A DNA stretch of 64,000 nucleotides. Source: Clostridium sp. BNL1100 (GTDB lineage: Bacteria; Bacillota; Clostridia; Acetivibrionales; DSM-1351). Numbering within the stretch: the stretch's first letter is position 1; each line of letters begins with the position of its first letter. Made by a program: the position numbers and the translations under genes. Positions 55,956-64,000 of this stretch are shown here, in pieces. The notes under the pieces were generated by a model. The model had not been told where the DNA came from. It made no database searches and saw only the letters and a list, made by a program, of their open reading frames with translations. The stretch is taken from assembly GCF_000244875.1 (NCBI RefSeq), contig NC_016791.1, forward strand, positions 2,857,001 through 2,921,000, in the 5' to 3' direction.

Positions 55956-56396
55956 TCAGCAATACATCCATGATGTATTGTACTGCTCGTTGTACCATGT
56001 ATCTATTCCCACGGTTTCATTGTCCTTGAGGCTGTCATATCTGCCGTCAGAAGTAATTACTCGCACTCCGTATTCCTCCAGAAAGTCAAGGAAAAGCAGC
56101 GTTTTGGCATTGTTTCTTCCCAGCCTTGACAAGTCCTTTAATACAACGAGATTTACATTACACGCCATTACGTCTTTTTTCAGTTCTTCAAGGGCATACC
56201 TTTCAAAGCCCGCACCTGAAACATTGTCATCCACATAAGTTTTATAGATAGTTCCGAAATTATTCTTTTTCACAAAGTCTGCCAGAAGCTTTTTCTGTGT
56301 TTCAATAGTCTCAATATTTTCCTCATTCTCATCTCTGCTTTGCCTTACATATATACCTATATGATAATTGATATCAGGTTTGTTAAATCCAAGCAT
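55956..56396 (-). pseudogene. N-terminal part of the serine recombinase gene split by element 2
   Basis: Residues 1-137 form a resolvase catalytic domain with nucleophile Ser20 (IGIYVRQSRDENEEN), YVDDNVSGAGFERYALEELK and LVVLKDLSRLGRNNAKTLLF. The frame reaches DTWYNE, crosses the 12-bp core and then reads nine residues of element 2 before a stop. The rest of the protein is encoded at 27721-28901. No promoter is obvious in the 140 bp upstream. The break lies between the catalytic and DNA-binding parts, so neither fragment should recombine DNA alone. Confidence 0.9.
55966..55996. other. Right attachment site of element 2
   Basis: The core GCTCGTTGTACC is at 55985-55996. The element-side motif ATCCATGAT (55966-55974) is the inverse of 28906-28914. 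Around the predicted TC crossover (55987-55988) the two element arms match as an inverted repeat at 21 of 30 positions. Confidence 0.8.
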
Positions 56397-56487
56397 GGCA
56401 TCCTCCCCATTTTTACGAATTAATCTGCATAAATACTATTCTATTTATATTCAGTTGTTTTGGATTATAAAAATTGTCCATGAAAAA

Positions 56488-56518
56488 GGCATACTAACCG
56501 ATTAACAGTTAGTATGCC
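56488..56518 (-). terminator. Terminator of the alpha/beta hydrolase gene
   Basis: GGCATACTAAC/GTTAGTATGCC perfect 11-bp stem with a T-run on the minus strand. Confidence 0.9.
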
Positions 56519-56535
56519 TTTATATTTTAGAACTC

Positions 56536-57471
56536 TTATTTATTATTATTTTTTCCCTCACAAGTAGGAAGCATTTCATCAAGATACTCATTTATTAATT
56601 CAGCAGGTTTATGTCCCGGCCTTTCAAATCCAAGTATCATATTACAGTGGGCATAACCTTTGACAATATATAACTTTGAATCTTTTGCTCCTTTTTCAAT
56701 TAGCTTGTCATGTAATTCTATGGAATTTGTTCTGGGAACCAGCCAGTCATCTCCTCCATGCAATATCAGACAAGGGGGTTCTTTTCCGGTTATATGTGAA
56801 ACAGGTGAGCATTCAACTTTATTTTCATCTCCTCCCAGCATTGCGATTATTGCCGCATTAAGCATAGGGGGCATGTAATTTTCCGGCAGGTTAAAATCAT
56901 GAATACCACTTAAAGGTATCCAGCATTTAACCTTTTTAATATCTATATCATATTTTTTGTGCCATTTAACTCCTGTAACAAGAAGAGCCGCCAAATGTCC
57001 TCCGGCCGAATGTCCTATTACACAAATTCTATTAGGGTCGCCACCATACTCATGTATGTTTTCCTGTACCCATTTAAGAGCTTTAGCACAGTCTTCTATT
57101 ATTGCAGGATGTGTCACATTTGGTGATAATCTATAGTTTATAGAAACAACCGTATATCCTTTTTTTATCCAGTCATGTGAAACAAATCTTGTATTGCTTT
57201 TATCTTCATTTGTCCAGCCGCCTCCATGTATATAGAATATAACCGGTCGTTTCTTTTTTTCTAGAGTTTTTAAATGGTGAATATCAAGTCTTTGCAGCGG
57301 ATCCTCACTGTAGGGCCTAGCAAAGTAGTCCTCACGATTAGGATCCGGTGTGGCATAAAGAAACGGATACTCTAGTCCACATTGTCCGTAAAATGCCCAA
57401 TCCTTCTCCTGGATTGAGTTTAACGGTTCCCCTGAATCTACAAACTGCCTATAATCAGCCTCATAATTCAT
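56536..57471 (-). CDS. Alpha/beta hydrolase, HSL-type carboxylesterase
   Basis: This 311-residue hydrolase has no signal peptide. It has the oxyanion-hole motif FYIHGGGWTNEDKSN, the nucleophile elbow IGHSAGGHLAALL (Ser about 154), an Asp in LILHGGDDWLVP and a His in KGYAHCNMILGFERP. These are hallmarks of the hormone-sensitive-lipase/BD-FAE esterase group. It probably cleaves short acyl or feruloyl-type esters; the substrate is not evident. It stands alone, with its own terminator. Confidence 0.88.
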   Translation of the reverse strand: MNYEADYRQFVDSGEPLNSIQEKDWAFYGQCGLEYPFLYATPDPNREDYFARPYSEDPLQRLDIHHLKTLEKKKRPVIFYIHGGGWTNEDKSNTRFVSHDWIKKGYTVVSINYRLSPNVTHPAIIEDCAKALKWVQENIHEYGGDPNRICVIGHSAGGHLAALLVTGVKWHKKYDIDIKKVKCWIPLSGIHDFNLPENYMPPMLNAAIIAMLGGDENKVECSPVSHITGKEPPCLILHGGDDWLVPRTNSIELHDKLIEKGAKDSKLYIVKGYAHCNMILGFERPGHKPAELINEYLDEMLPTCEGKNNNK

Positions 57472-57592
57472 AATTTCTCTGCCTCCGTATTTTGGTTATG
57501 ACATTGATTTTTAATTTCAATTTGTAGATTCTACAAAATATTTACAAATTCCTCCTATTTGTACAATATTTTTATAAAATTAACAGCTAATT

Positions 57593-58387
57593 CTAAACTT
57601 TCAAATCCCTGTTCTTATAAAATAAATAAGTTGAACTGACAAAAACTGCGACAAGTACAATACACAAAATTACTATTGTAACGTCAATACCCTTCCCGTC
57701 AACTATATCCTTGTAACTGAAATATTTAAAAGGCGAAAAAACATTAATTACGTTCACTTTATCTGTCAAGTCAGTAATCTTGGCTACAATAAAGCTTCCC
57801 ATAAGTATTCCTGCTGCCACTGACCCTGAAGCTTTTGGCTTTTTCATTACAGAAGCAAGAGCTGCGCCTAAAGACAAAAATACAAGCTGAACAATAAACA
57901 TGCTCACAAAAAATACTGCAATATTCCCTGTAATGTCTTCTCCCTTGTTATAAGCATTAACCATAATTAACGATGAAACAAAGCTTATCAGGTTAATAAT
58001 CACCAAATTTACAAAAGCTGCAAAAAACTTTGAAGTAATTACATTTGTACGGGACACAGGTTTCACCATCAAAAATTCTGTGGTTTTGTCCCTTTCCTCT
58101 TTTGCGATTATCCCACTTCCCAGCAAAACTGCATGTATAGCAACCGCAAGCTCAATATATACAAACATCATTCCAAAAAAACCGCCGATTGTTGTAACAT
58201 CGAAAGAACCCATTCCCAATAGTGCCTTCAAGGTATACGGCATTTTTTCAAAAACATCACTGCCTGCCCCGCCTGAAGAGTAAGCAGTATATTTTCCCAT
58301 ACCGCTCAGTATCAATAAAAACATGCAAACACTCCATATAATCAAGGCTTTTCTGTTTGCCTTCAATTCTCTTAAAAAAATATTCAT
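57593..58387 (-). CDS. ABC-2 type permease, subunit 2
   Basis: This 264-residue membrane protein has six hydrophobic segments and begins MNIFLRELKANRKALIIWSV, typical of ABC-2 permeases. The cytoplasmic motif SGIIAKEERDKTTEFLMVKP (about 91-110) is strongly conserved with the upstream permease, so the two arose by duplication and probably form a heterodimer. Last gene of the TetR-controlled operon. Such four-gene sets usually export antibiotics, peptides or lipids; the substrate is unknown. Confidence 0.88.
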   Translation of the reverse strand: MNIFLRELKANRKALIIWSVCMFLLILSGMGKYTAYSSGGAGSDVFEKMPYTLKALLGMGSFDVTTIGGFFGMMFVYIELAVAIHAVLLGSGIIAKEERDKTTEFLMVKPVSRTNVITSKFFAAFVNLVIINLISFVSSLIMVNAYNKGEDITGNIAVFFVSMFIVQLVFLSLGAALASVMKKPKASGSVAAGILMGSFIVAKITDLTDKVNVINVFSPFKYFSYKDIVDGKGIDVTIVILCIVLVAVFVSSTYLFYKNRDLKV

Positions 58388-58418
58388 AATAAAGCCTCCT
58401 TTAGCTAATCCCGGGCAG

Positions 58419-59222
58419 TTAACTTACTGCATGGATATCCTTTCTGATATAAATGATATAGCTTGCAACAATGGCCGCAACTACTATTACAGCAGCCGTC
58501 ACAAGATATGAAGCCTCATAGCCTGCATTTTTTATGATATAGGTTATATCAAAATATTTAAAAGGAGAAATATATCGTGCAGCATCATCACTTTTACCTG
58601 TAGAAATGAGAGCACCCACCATATAAAATCCAAAAACCACACCAAGAGATATTGGTAGAACAGATTTCAGTTTTTTGAAAAATACTGAAATAATCAAGCC
58701 AATCGCCATAAAAATTATCTGTAGGAATAATAATGTCAGATTTATCATAAAGAACAGTTTATTGTTATAACCTTCCGTCTTAACAGCATTGGCTATGGAA
58801 AATGATACAACATAAAAAACAATATTTGTTGCAACTATTGTTGTCAATGCAGCCAACAGCTTTGCAGTCACTATTGATTTTCGGGAAACGGGCTTAACCA
58901 GCAGGAAATCCGCCGTACGCTCTCTGGACTCCCTTGAAAGTATGGAAATCCCAAGATTCATACCTTGAATTGCACCGCAAAGTGTAATAAATGAGAATAC
59001 CATGGAATAAAAACCTAATAAGGATGCAATATTATCAATATTTATTCCAAGCATAGCCCTTATTGTCGGAGGATAATTGGCAAGCAGTTTTTTGAATTCT
59101 TCAGCATCAGCAGCTACACTGGGATAAATGCAAAGAAAGAGTGCTGACAAAGCTATCAGACTGATTGTCCATATAGCTGCTGTCTTTCTCATGGATTTAA
59201 GTTCATGCAGAAACATATTCAT
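58419..59222 (-). CDS. ABC-2 type permease, subunit 1
   Basis: This 267-residue membrane protein has six hydrophobic segments. It starts MNMFLHELKSMRKTAAIWTI and carries ISILSRESRERTADFLLVKP, parallel to its neighbour. ATG 59222 is chosen because AAGGAGG lies 9 nt upstream; the longer frame begins with a TTG overlapping the ATPase gene. It lies between the ATPase and the second permease. Confidence 0.88.
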   Translation of the reverse strand: MNMFLHELKSMRKTAAIWTISLIALSALFLCIYPSVAADAEEFKKLLANYPPTIRAMLGINIDNIASLLGFYSMVFSFITLCGAIQGMNLGISILSRESRERTADFLLVKPVSRKSIVTAKLLAALTTIVATNIVFYVVSFSIANAVKTEGYNNKLFFMINLTLLFLQIIFMAIGLIISVFFKKLKSVLPISLGVVFGFYMVGALISTGKSDDAARYISPFKYFDITYIIKNAGYEASYLVTAAVIVVAAIVASYIIYIRKDIHAVS

Positions 59223-59227
59223 ATAAA

Positions 59228-60109
59228 TCAATCCTCCTTTACATAGTAATGCATAAAGATTTCCTCAAGGTCAGGTTCTTCGATTGAAATATTTCTAAGG
59301 TCAATATCAGCCATCTTTCCCATAATCAGGTTAATATTTCCTTTAAAGATAAAATTAATGCTTTTACCTTTGCTTTCCAATTTGCTGACACCCTTTATAT
59401 CAAATACTTCCTTAGGAATAATTTCTTTAGTTTCAATGCTAATCTTCTTATAACTGTTTTCCTGAAGGGTACTCATCTTTTCAAGCTTTATAATCTTACC
59501 GTCCTTAATGAAAGCCACTCTGCTGCACATTTTCTGAACCTCACTGAGGATATGCGAGGAAAAGAACACTGTTGCTCCCTTACGGTTTTCCTCTGCAATA
59601 AGTTCAAAGAATTTCTGCTGCATAAGAGGATCAAGCCCACTGGTAGGTTCGTCAAGAATAATCAGCTTGGGTTCGTGAAGAAGTCCCTGCACAATACCCA
59701 CCTTTTTCTTATTTCCGAAGGAAAGATCTTCTATTTTCTTTTTCAAATCAAGATCCATTACTTCTGCAAGTTCTTTAATCCTTCTTGTACAGTCCTTTTT
59801 GTAAAAGCTGGCTGAATATTTCAAAAGGTCCATTACCCTCATATTGTCATAGTAAAAAACTTCTGAAGGAAGATATCCCAATTCTTTTCTCACCTCGGGA
59901 TGTTCGGTGCAGCTTTTACCAAAAATAGTTGCACTCCCCTCAGAGGGATATATCAGGCCAAGGAGCGTTCTGATAGTGGTTGATTTCCCCGCTCCGTTGG
60001 GACCGATAAAACCAAAAATCTCGCCCTGCTCTACGCTCAGATTTATATTGTTTATACCTCTTGCTTTACCATAACTTTTTGTAAGATTCTTAATTTCAAT
60101 GACACTCAT
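59228..60109 (-). CDS. ABC transporter ATP-binding protein
   Basis: This 293-residue ATPase has Walker A GPNGAGKSTTIRTL, signature LSFGNKKKVGIVQGL, Walker B LIILDEPTSGLDPL and the switch His in FFSSHILSEVQ. The C-terminal extension (about 215-293) is of the kind seen in CcmA/drug-export ATPases. It overlaps the TetR gene by 4 bp and drives the two downstream permeases. Confidence 0.95.
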   Translation of the reverse strand: MSVIEIKNLTKSYGKARGINNINLSVEQGEIFGFIGPNGAGKSTTIRTLLGLIYPSEGSATIFGKSCTEHPEVRKELGYLPSEVFYYDNMRVMDLLKYSASFYKKDCTRRIKELAEVMDLDLKKKIEDLSFGNKKKVGIVQGLLHEPKLIILDEPTSGLDPLMQQKFFELIAEENRKGATVFFSSHILSEVQKMCSRVAFIKDGKIIKLEKMSTLQENSYKKISIETKEIIPKEVFDIKGVSKLESKGKSINFIFKGNINLIMGKMADIDLRNISIEEPDLEEIFMHYYVKED

Positions 60110-60717
60110 AAATACTCCTCCTTATAAAAATTGTTCCTGAGCAAATCCATACATTCATAAAATTCCTTTAACATAACATCTAAATCCAGTGTAGAAAAAG
60201 ACAATTGACTAGAGTAACCTTCAGCCATCCATATAAGCATTTTTAGTACCAACTTGGGGTCAATACCTTCTTTAAATTTTGAAGTATCCATTCCGTCAAA
60301 AGCGATTTTATCTCTGTAATCATCTCCAACGGCAAGCAGGGATGTAATATCTGACTTCACTTCGGGGTCAGACTCAAAAAATACACCGATTAGAAAAGCA
60401 GGAATATCAGTATGCCTTTTCATTACTGAAGCTTTAAGTTCGGATGATTGCTTGATTCTTTCAAAGAAATCAGTAACCGTGGAATCAAAGCCATTATTTA
60501 TTTCATTAATAATTATGTCAGTGCACATTTTTACCAAGTATAGGTATAAATCTTTTTTTGTTCCAAAGTAGTGAAATACCATGGCTTTTGAAATATCAGC
60601 AGCTTTGGCTATATCGCTGACAGAGGTTTTCTTGTAGCCATTTGAACCAAATGATTTAAGTGCCGCATCTACAATTCTGTTTCTTTTCTCTTCAGGTAGA
60701 TTTAAAAACTTATCCAA
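60106..60717 (-). CDS. TetR-family repressor of the ABC-2 operon
   Basis: This 203-residue regulator has an N-terminal helix-turn-helix (SVSDIAKAADISKAMVFHYF, then GTKKDLYLYL) and a helical ligand domain. The start is a TTG preceded by GAGGTGAT. First gene of the operon. Two near-identical palindromes flank the promoter immediately upstream, so it almost certainly represses itself and the exporter. The inducer is unknown. Confidence 0.92.
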   Translation of the reverse strand: MDKFLNLPEEKRNRIVDAALKSFGSNGYKKTSVSDIAKAADISKAMVFHYFGTKKDLYLYLVKMCTDIIINEINNGFDSTVTDFFERIKQSSELKASVMKRHTDIPAFLIGVFFESDPEVKSDITSLLAVGDDYRDKIAFDGMDTSKFKEGIDPKLVLKMLIWMAEGYSSQLSFSTLDLDVMLKEFYECMDLLRNNFYKEEYL

Positions 60718-60738
60718 AATATCACCTCAAAAATTATA

Positions 60739-60783
60739 AACCGAATCGGTTGATACTAGAATATCACCATAAACCGATTCGGT
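60739..60783. promoter_or_regulatory. Twin TetR operators around the operon promoter
   Basis: AACCGAATCGGTT (60739-60751) and ACCGATTCGGT (60773-60783) are palindromes with the same half-site, centred 33 bp apart (about three helical turns). On the minus strand a promoter TTGACC-N17-TATTCT overlaps the distal operator, and the proximal one lies just after the -10. Confidence 0.82.
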
Positions 60784-60819
60784 CAATACATTTATTAAAT
60801 AAATTGGATTATATATTAA

Positions 60820-60884
60820 AAAAAGCATAACACCGTATGGACGAAGCCTTACAGGCTACTCGCTTTACGGTTATTATGCTTTTT
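60820..60884 (-). terminator. Terminator of the dockerin esterase gene
   Basis: AAAAAGCATAA/TTATGCTTTTT outer stem with inner ACCGTA/TACGGT pairing and a T-run on the minus strand. Confidence 0.82.
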
Positions 60885-60902
60885 AATTCATTTAGATGAA
60901 AA

Positions 60903-62213
60903 TTACCAACCCAAATCAGTTTTTATAGTTGCAGCAAGCTGGTTTGCCATCAGCTCATGTGTTTTAACGCTGGGATGCCAGTCTTCACCGTAGCCGTTTG
61001 ATTCAACCTGTACCGGAAATTCTATGAAATGAATTTTTGAATCCCCTGAAGTTTTTTTCTGGTCAACAACACTGGTTATGGCATCCTTGCACTTTGTCAG
61101 CTGATCCCATGAAAGCATTGGCCCTACTGCACAATATATATGGGCATCAGGATACTGCCCCCTTATTTTTGTTACAAAGTTTGCATATGCCGTTGCGAAG
61201 GTTGTTTTATCAATAGAACCGGTACTAAAGTCATTGGTACCCAGATTGATTACAACCACCTGTGGACTCCATTTGCTTGTATCCCAAGTGAGAGTTGTAT
61301 TATAAGGAAGTACTCGTGAATAAACAGCAGGCATTAAGTCATTAAGATCCCCGCCATAGTTTTGTACCAACCCTTTTCCTGACCAACAGATAGTCATCGG
61401 GTCAGCGTTCAACAGTCTTGAAGTTATTGCTCCATACGCCATATACGCATTTTCATTTTTGCTGGTAAATGACTGATACTGGCTTGTTCCTTCGTTACCG
61501 TATCCGCATGTAATAGAATCACCTATGAATTCTATTCTTCTTGTTGAAGGTGAAGGGGCAGGTAACAAGCCACCTCCGGTTACATTAAAGCCTAAAAATT
61601 GTGTTTCACCGATTGAAGCTTCAGTTCTTCTGACCAGTTCAATGCTATGTATACCGTCTGTCAGGCCGGAAGCAAGGGTAATCGGTGATGATGACCCTGC
61701 AGGAACATTAACAGGTGTTTTTACAACACCGTCGATTATAATATTAAACCAGTTGTCCCCTGATGATTTAATAGTTGCACTGATTGCGGTTCCCGTAAAA
61801 CTTGCCTTTATAGTTGAAGTACTCCATGCAAACTTAGGGCCTGCAGAATCGCTGGTATCAAATCTACCAACCAACAGTACCCCCGGTTTTGTAGGTGTAG
61901 AATTAGTTGGCAGGGTCTTAACTATACCCAACAGATATTGTTTCAAAATAGCAAAGTCCATTGCATCCAACGCACTATCACCATTTAAATCCATATAAAA
62001 ATAGTAAGTAGTATTCTGGTCCATCAGATATTGCTTTAATTTCATAAAATCCAGAGCGTCCACATTCCTGTCACCGTTGAAGTCACCATATACTCCGGGT
62101 GGCTCAAGTGCAGAAACGTTGGTGCTTCCTACAGAAGCAAGAAATAATACAAAAAGAAGTGAAAATACAACTAAAAAAGCCCCTGTTTTTCTTGTCATTG
62201 TTATTTTTCTCAT
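60903..62213 (-). CDS. Cellulosomal CE2-type acetylxylan esterase with dockerin
   Basis: This 436-residue secreted protein has a signal peptide (about 1-36). A type I dockerin (about 40-100) has two Ca-binding repeats, GDFNGDRNVDALDFMKLKQY and MDLNGDSALDAMDFAILKQY. A beta-sandwich (about 108-215) precedes an SGNH esterase domain with FIGDSITCGYGNEGTSQYQ (nucleophile Ser), NLGTNDFS and the terminal DWHPS. This order matches CE2 esterases of cellulosomes, which deacetylate xylan or other plant polysaccharides. GGAG precedes the ATG. It is outside both mobile elements and has its own terminator. Confidence 0.9.
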   Translation of the reverse strand: MRKITMTRKTGAFLVVFSLLFVLFLASVGSTNVSALEPPGVYGDFNGDRNVDALDFMKLKQYLMDQNTTYYFYMDLNGDSALDAMDFAILKQYLLGIVKTLPTNSTPTKPGVLLVGRFDTSDSAGPKFAWSTSTIKASFTGTAISATIKSSGDNWFNIIIDGVVKTPVNVPAGSSSPITLASGLTDGIHSIELVRRTEASIGETQFLGFNVTGGGLLPAPSPSTRRIEFIGDSITCGYGNEGTSQYQSFTSKNENAYMAYGAITSRLLNADPMTICWSGKGLVQNYGGDLNDLMPAVYSRVLPYNTTLTWDTSKWSPQVVVINLGTNDFSTGSIDKTTFATAYANFVTKIRGQYPDAHIYCAVGPMLSWDQLTKCKDAITSVVDQKKTSGDSKIHFIEFPVQVESNGYGEDWHPSVKTHELMANQLAATIKTDLGW

Positions 62214-62565
62214 ATCAAAACTCCTATATTCTTATTTTTTTAAATTAACTTAAAGCTTAATTTTTGAAATATAAATGTCGCCGCATCCCCCCTCTATAAA
62301 ATAAAGTCAGGAAATACCGGTAGAATACAGGAATATTTATAAGGGTTAATAAAGAATTCAATAAGAAAGAAATATATCGTTAGTAAAAAATAACTTAGTT
62401 GTTTATAAAATAAAAACCGGTACTGAATATTAATTACAGAATAAATGTCTCACCTCCCAACTCAGGAAATTCAATTTACAAGAATACTTTAATATTAACT
62501 TATATTAAATTCAATATAAAAAATTGTACTCCTTTATACGAATAAAAAATATACACCCAAAAATA
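62214..62565. other. 352-bp gap upstream of the esterase gene
   Basis: AT-rich region that should contain the esterase promoter. I find no convincing promoter hexamers, riboswitch or conserved RNA. Confidence 0.3.
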
Positions 62566-62661
62566 TTACAAATTACGAGTCAACAACTTAATAATAAGTT
62601 CCTTAATATCAATTTTGCCTTTATATATGCTAAGAACTTTTTTCGTTTTTGCTTTTGCCAT
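62566..62661 (-). CDS. Possible 31-residue basic peptide
   Basis: The frame begins MAKAKTKKVLSIYKGKIDIK and ends with LLTRNL. It is Lys-rich and preceded by AGAGGTG, 5-6 nt before the ATG. There is no recognisable family. The composition and good ribosome site make translation plausible, but the length gives little statistical support. Confidence 0.35.
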   Translation of the reverse strand: MAKAKTKKVLSIYKGKIDIKELIIKLLTRNL

Positions 62662-62744
62662 ATGAATACACCTCTAACACTGTTAGAAATACTAGTATAT
62701 TTATATTCAGTTAATGTTAATTTAAAATTTGTCCTTTAAAAATC

Positions 62745-62800
62745 AAAAAGGCACAACAATCTGAAGTAACCTGTAACAGGTACGTCTTCGGTGTTATGCC
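62745..62800 (-). terminator. Terminator of the 5-formyl-THF cyclo-ligase gene
   Basis: Long imperfect hairpin with GGCA/TGCC ends and an inner ACCTGT/ACAGGT stem, followed by five T residues on the minus strand. Confidence 0.72.
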
Positions 62801-62822
62801 CAAAATTTCGAAAACTGATAAT

Positions 62823-63389
62823 TTAGATATTTCTTTCTTCTGTAATTATAATGTCCATAGGAATATCATGTTCATCGCAGGGTATTTCATCCATTATCTG
62901 AAAATCAAAAGCAACCCCTACCTTTAAGCAGTTGTCTGATATTAGTTTCAAAAACCTATCGTAATAACCGGCACCGTATCCCATACGGTTTCTATTTAAA
63001 TCAAATGCACATCCCGGTGCAATCACAACATTGATTAAATCAGGACTAACTGTATTTTTTTGTCCGGTAGTGGGCTCCAATACACCATAGGTTCCCGGCT
63101 CAAGTTCTTCGAGACTGCTTATTTTTACTGCCTCCATGGATTTCCTCTTAGCTTTAACAACACGAGGCACACATACCTGTTTACCTTGAGAAAGCCAGGT
63201 ATTAATAATATCATGAGTATAAACCTCGCTCCCAAAGCTTACATAACACATCAAGGTTTCTGCACGCTTAACACAGTCCAGCTGATTTAGTTTTTGAGCT
63301 ATAATCTTGGATTTCTCATGTAAACTATCTGAACTTATATTATTTCTAAAGGAAATGTATTTCTTTCTCATTTCATTCTTATTACACAA
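62823..63389 (-). CDS. 5-formyltetrahydrofolate cyclo-ligase
   Basis: This 188-residue enzyme converts 5-formyl-THF to 5,10-methenyl-THF with ATP. The signature VIAPGCAFDLNRNRMGYGAGYYDRFL is split by me as VIAPGCAFDLNRNRMGYGAG and YYDRFL; it and LCYVSFGSEVYTHDII-like text near residue 50 identify the family. The TTG start at 63389 overlaps the upstream gene and has GGAGGGG upstream; an ATG six codons later (63371) is a weaker option. Confidence 0.93.
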   Translation of the reverse strand: MCNKNEMRKKYISFRNNISSDSLHEKSKIIAQKLNQLDCVKRAETLMCYVSFGSEVYTHDIINTWLSQGKQVCVPRVVKAKRKSMEAVKISSLEELEPGTYGVLEPTTGQKNTVSPDLINVVIAPGCAFDLNRNRMGYGAGYYDRFLKLISDNCLKVGVAFDFQIMDEIPCDEHDIPMDIIITEERNI

Positions 63390-63723
63390 ATTTCAGTATT
63401 CCCCTCCAGTTTAGCCATAAAAAAGCCAACGTACAAAATGTCATAATAGAAACAGCTATTAGTACAGTTCCAAACGACCTTTTATCTTTTGCCTCATCAG
63501 ATAGAAATACCATTCCCGCAATCAGACCGATAATTTGCCCTAATACGGGAATCAGAACGGTAAGGACGGTTAATACTCCTTTTGTCCAATTACTGATAAC
63601 CTTACTGTTTATGTAATTTAGATTCCCCAGTAACATTTCCCGTTCAAGACTAGTTACCTCACTACTGTCCCAAGTCAGGTGGTTGTTATCAAAACCCTTG
63701 TTATTGCTGTATTCCTGATTCAT
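63382..63723 (-). CDS. Small membrane protein of unknown function
   Basis: This 113-residue protein has a hydrophilic N-terminal 45 residues (rich in Asn, Ser and Glu) and two hydrophobic segments, VLTVLTVLIPVLGQIIGLIA and TVLIAVSIMTFCTLAFLWL. It overlaps the cyclo-ligase start by 8 bp, so the two are co-translated. GGAGG precedes the ATG. No family is recognised. Confidence 0.75.
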   Translation of the reverse strand: MNQEYSNNKGFDNNHLTWDSSEVTSLEREMLLGNLNYINSKVISNWTKGVLTVLTVLIPVLGQIIGLIAGMVFLSDEAKDKRSFGTVLIAVSIMTFCTLAFLWLNWRGILKFV

Positions 63724-63800
63724 CTGAATTAACCTCCAAACCTATTATGTTAATATTATAACATAATTTAACAGTCACGGAATGAGACCTTATTATCATT

Positions 63801-64000
63801 TTATACAGGAACATAATACATTTCAAATAGTCCCTTTACAACGTCTTCATAGTTTGAGTTTGTTATTCTGTATAAGTACCCGTTTTCCATATGTAAATAC
63901 ATAGCTACATCGTATTTCTCGCTGTTGTCCATTAACGCACAAATCATGTCTACTGAATCCAACGGCTTGTAAAAGTCCGTTGCCCATCTGCGAAGTGAAC
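63801..64000 (-). CDS. C-terminal end of an unknown protein (partial)
   Basis: The frame enters from the right edge and ends at 63801. The visible 66 residues include RRWATDFYKPLDSVDMICAL and end NYEDVVKGLFEMYYVPV. The other two frames on this strand are interrupted by stops. I do not recognise a family, and the main part of the gene is outside the window. Confidence 0.6.
   Translation of the reverse strand, partial: SLRRWATDFYKPLDSVDMICALMDNSEKYDVAMYLHMENGYLYRITNSNYEDVVKGLFEMYYVPV

Larger units (their letters stand above)
28893..55987. mobile_element. 27,095-bp element inserted in a serine recombinase gene
   Basis: The element is bounded by the 12-bp direct repeat and imperfect inverted arms. 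It carries its own serine recombinase, a 64-residue small protein, a two-component system with fascin-like and PixA-like genes, and the RHS toxin locus. Precise removal would restore a 526-residue recombinase reading frame. This is a nested arrangement: a recombinase-driven element inside another recombinase gene. Confidence 0.88.

Overview
The window looks like a chromosome segment of a mesophilic cellulolytic clostridium, probably Ruminiclostridium (Clostridium cluster III). The DNA is AT-rich, the genes have Gram-positive ribosome binding sites, spoIVA and an ackA-pta fermentation pair are present, and two secreted enzymes carry type I dockerins: a GH53 galactanase and a CE2-type acetylxylan esterase. 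The genus is inferred; no species is claimed.

Housekeeping backbone. Positions 1-5153 hold the N-terminus of a ClpC-like unfoldase, a PiT phosphate transporter with its DUF47 partner, and uvrA. A TPP riboswitch with a terminator controls thiT (5367-6067). The block spoIVA / NlpC-P60 (behind a c-di-AMP riboswitch) / gpsA-plsY-der-DUF512 / rpmF-yceD / ackA-pta runs from 12.5 to 22.6 kb. A membrane spermidine-synthase-like protein, gltX and apgM follow up to 27.5 kb. From 56.5 kb come an alpha/beta hydrolase, a TetR-controlled ABC-2 operon, the dockerin esterase, a 5-formyl-THF cyclo-ligase and two unknown genes.

Element 1 (6430-12536, 6,107 bp) splits spoIVA. The gene's 5' part (12469-13737) and 3' part (6152-6430) meet at a shared 10-bp core. 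Joining them in silico gives an uninterrupted 492-residue SpoIVA. The element encodes a large serine recombinase at the junction, a 44-residue small protein, a secreted dockerin-bearing GH53 galactanase and an agr-type quorum-sensing set (AgrB, AgrD, AgrC-like kinase, no AgrA). Its ends carry 16-bp inverted arms (15/16 identical) placed symmetrically about a CA dinucleotide. The arrangement resembles the skin element of sigK, but in another mother-cell gene.

Element 2 (28893-55987, 27,095 bp) splits a different serine recombinase gene at a 12-bp core. The N-terminal part is at 55956-56396 and the C-terminal part at 27721-28901; joined they give a 526-residue recombinase. The element carries its own recombinase, a 64-residue small protein, and a histidine kinase with a REC-XRE regulator and a fascin-like protein, divergent from two PixA/AidA-like genes. 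Most of it is a polymorphic toxin locus. A Kelch/FN3 surface protein is followed by a 2,758-residue subtilase-RHS protein ending in a GIY-YIG domain and by an Imm26-like gene. Two orphan RHS cassettes follow (a DUF4474-like tip with a lipoprotein, and a metzincin-like tip with a membrane protein), each sharing 1.6-1.9 kb of nearly identical RHS sequence with the full gene.
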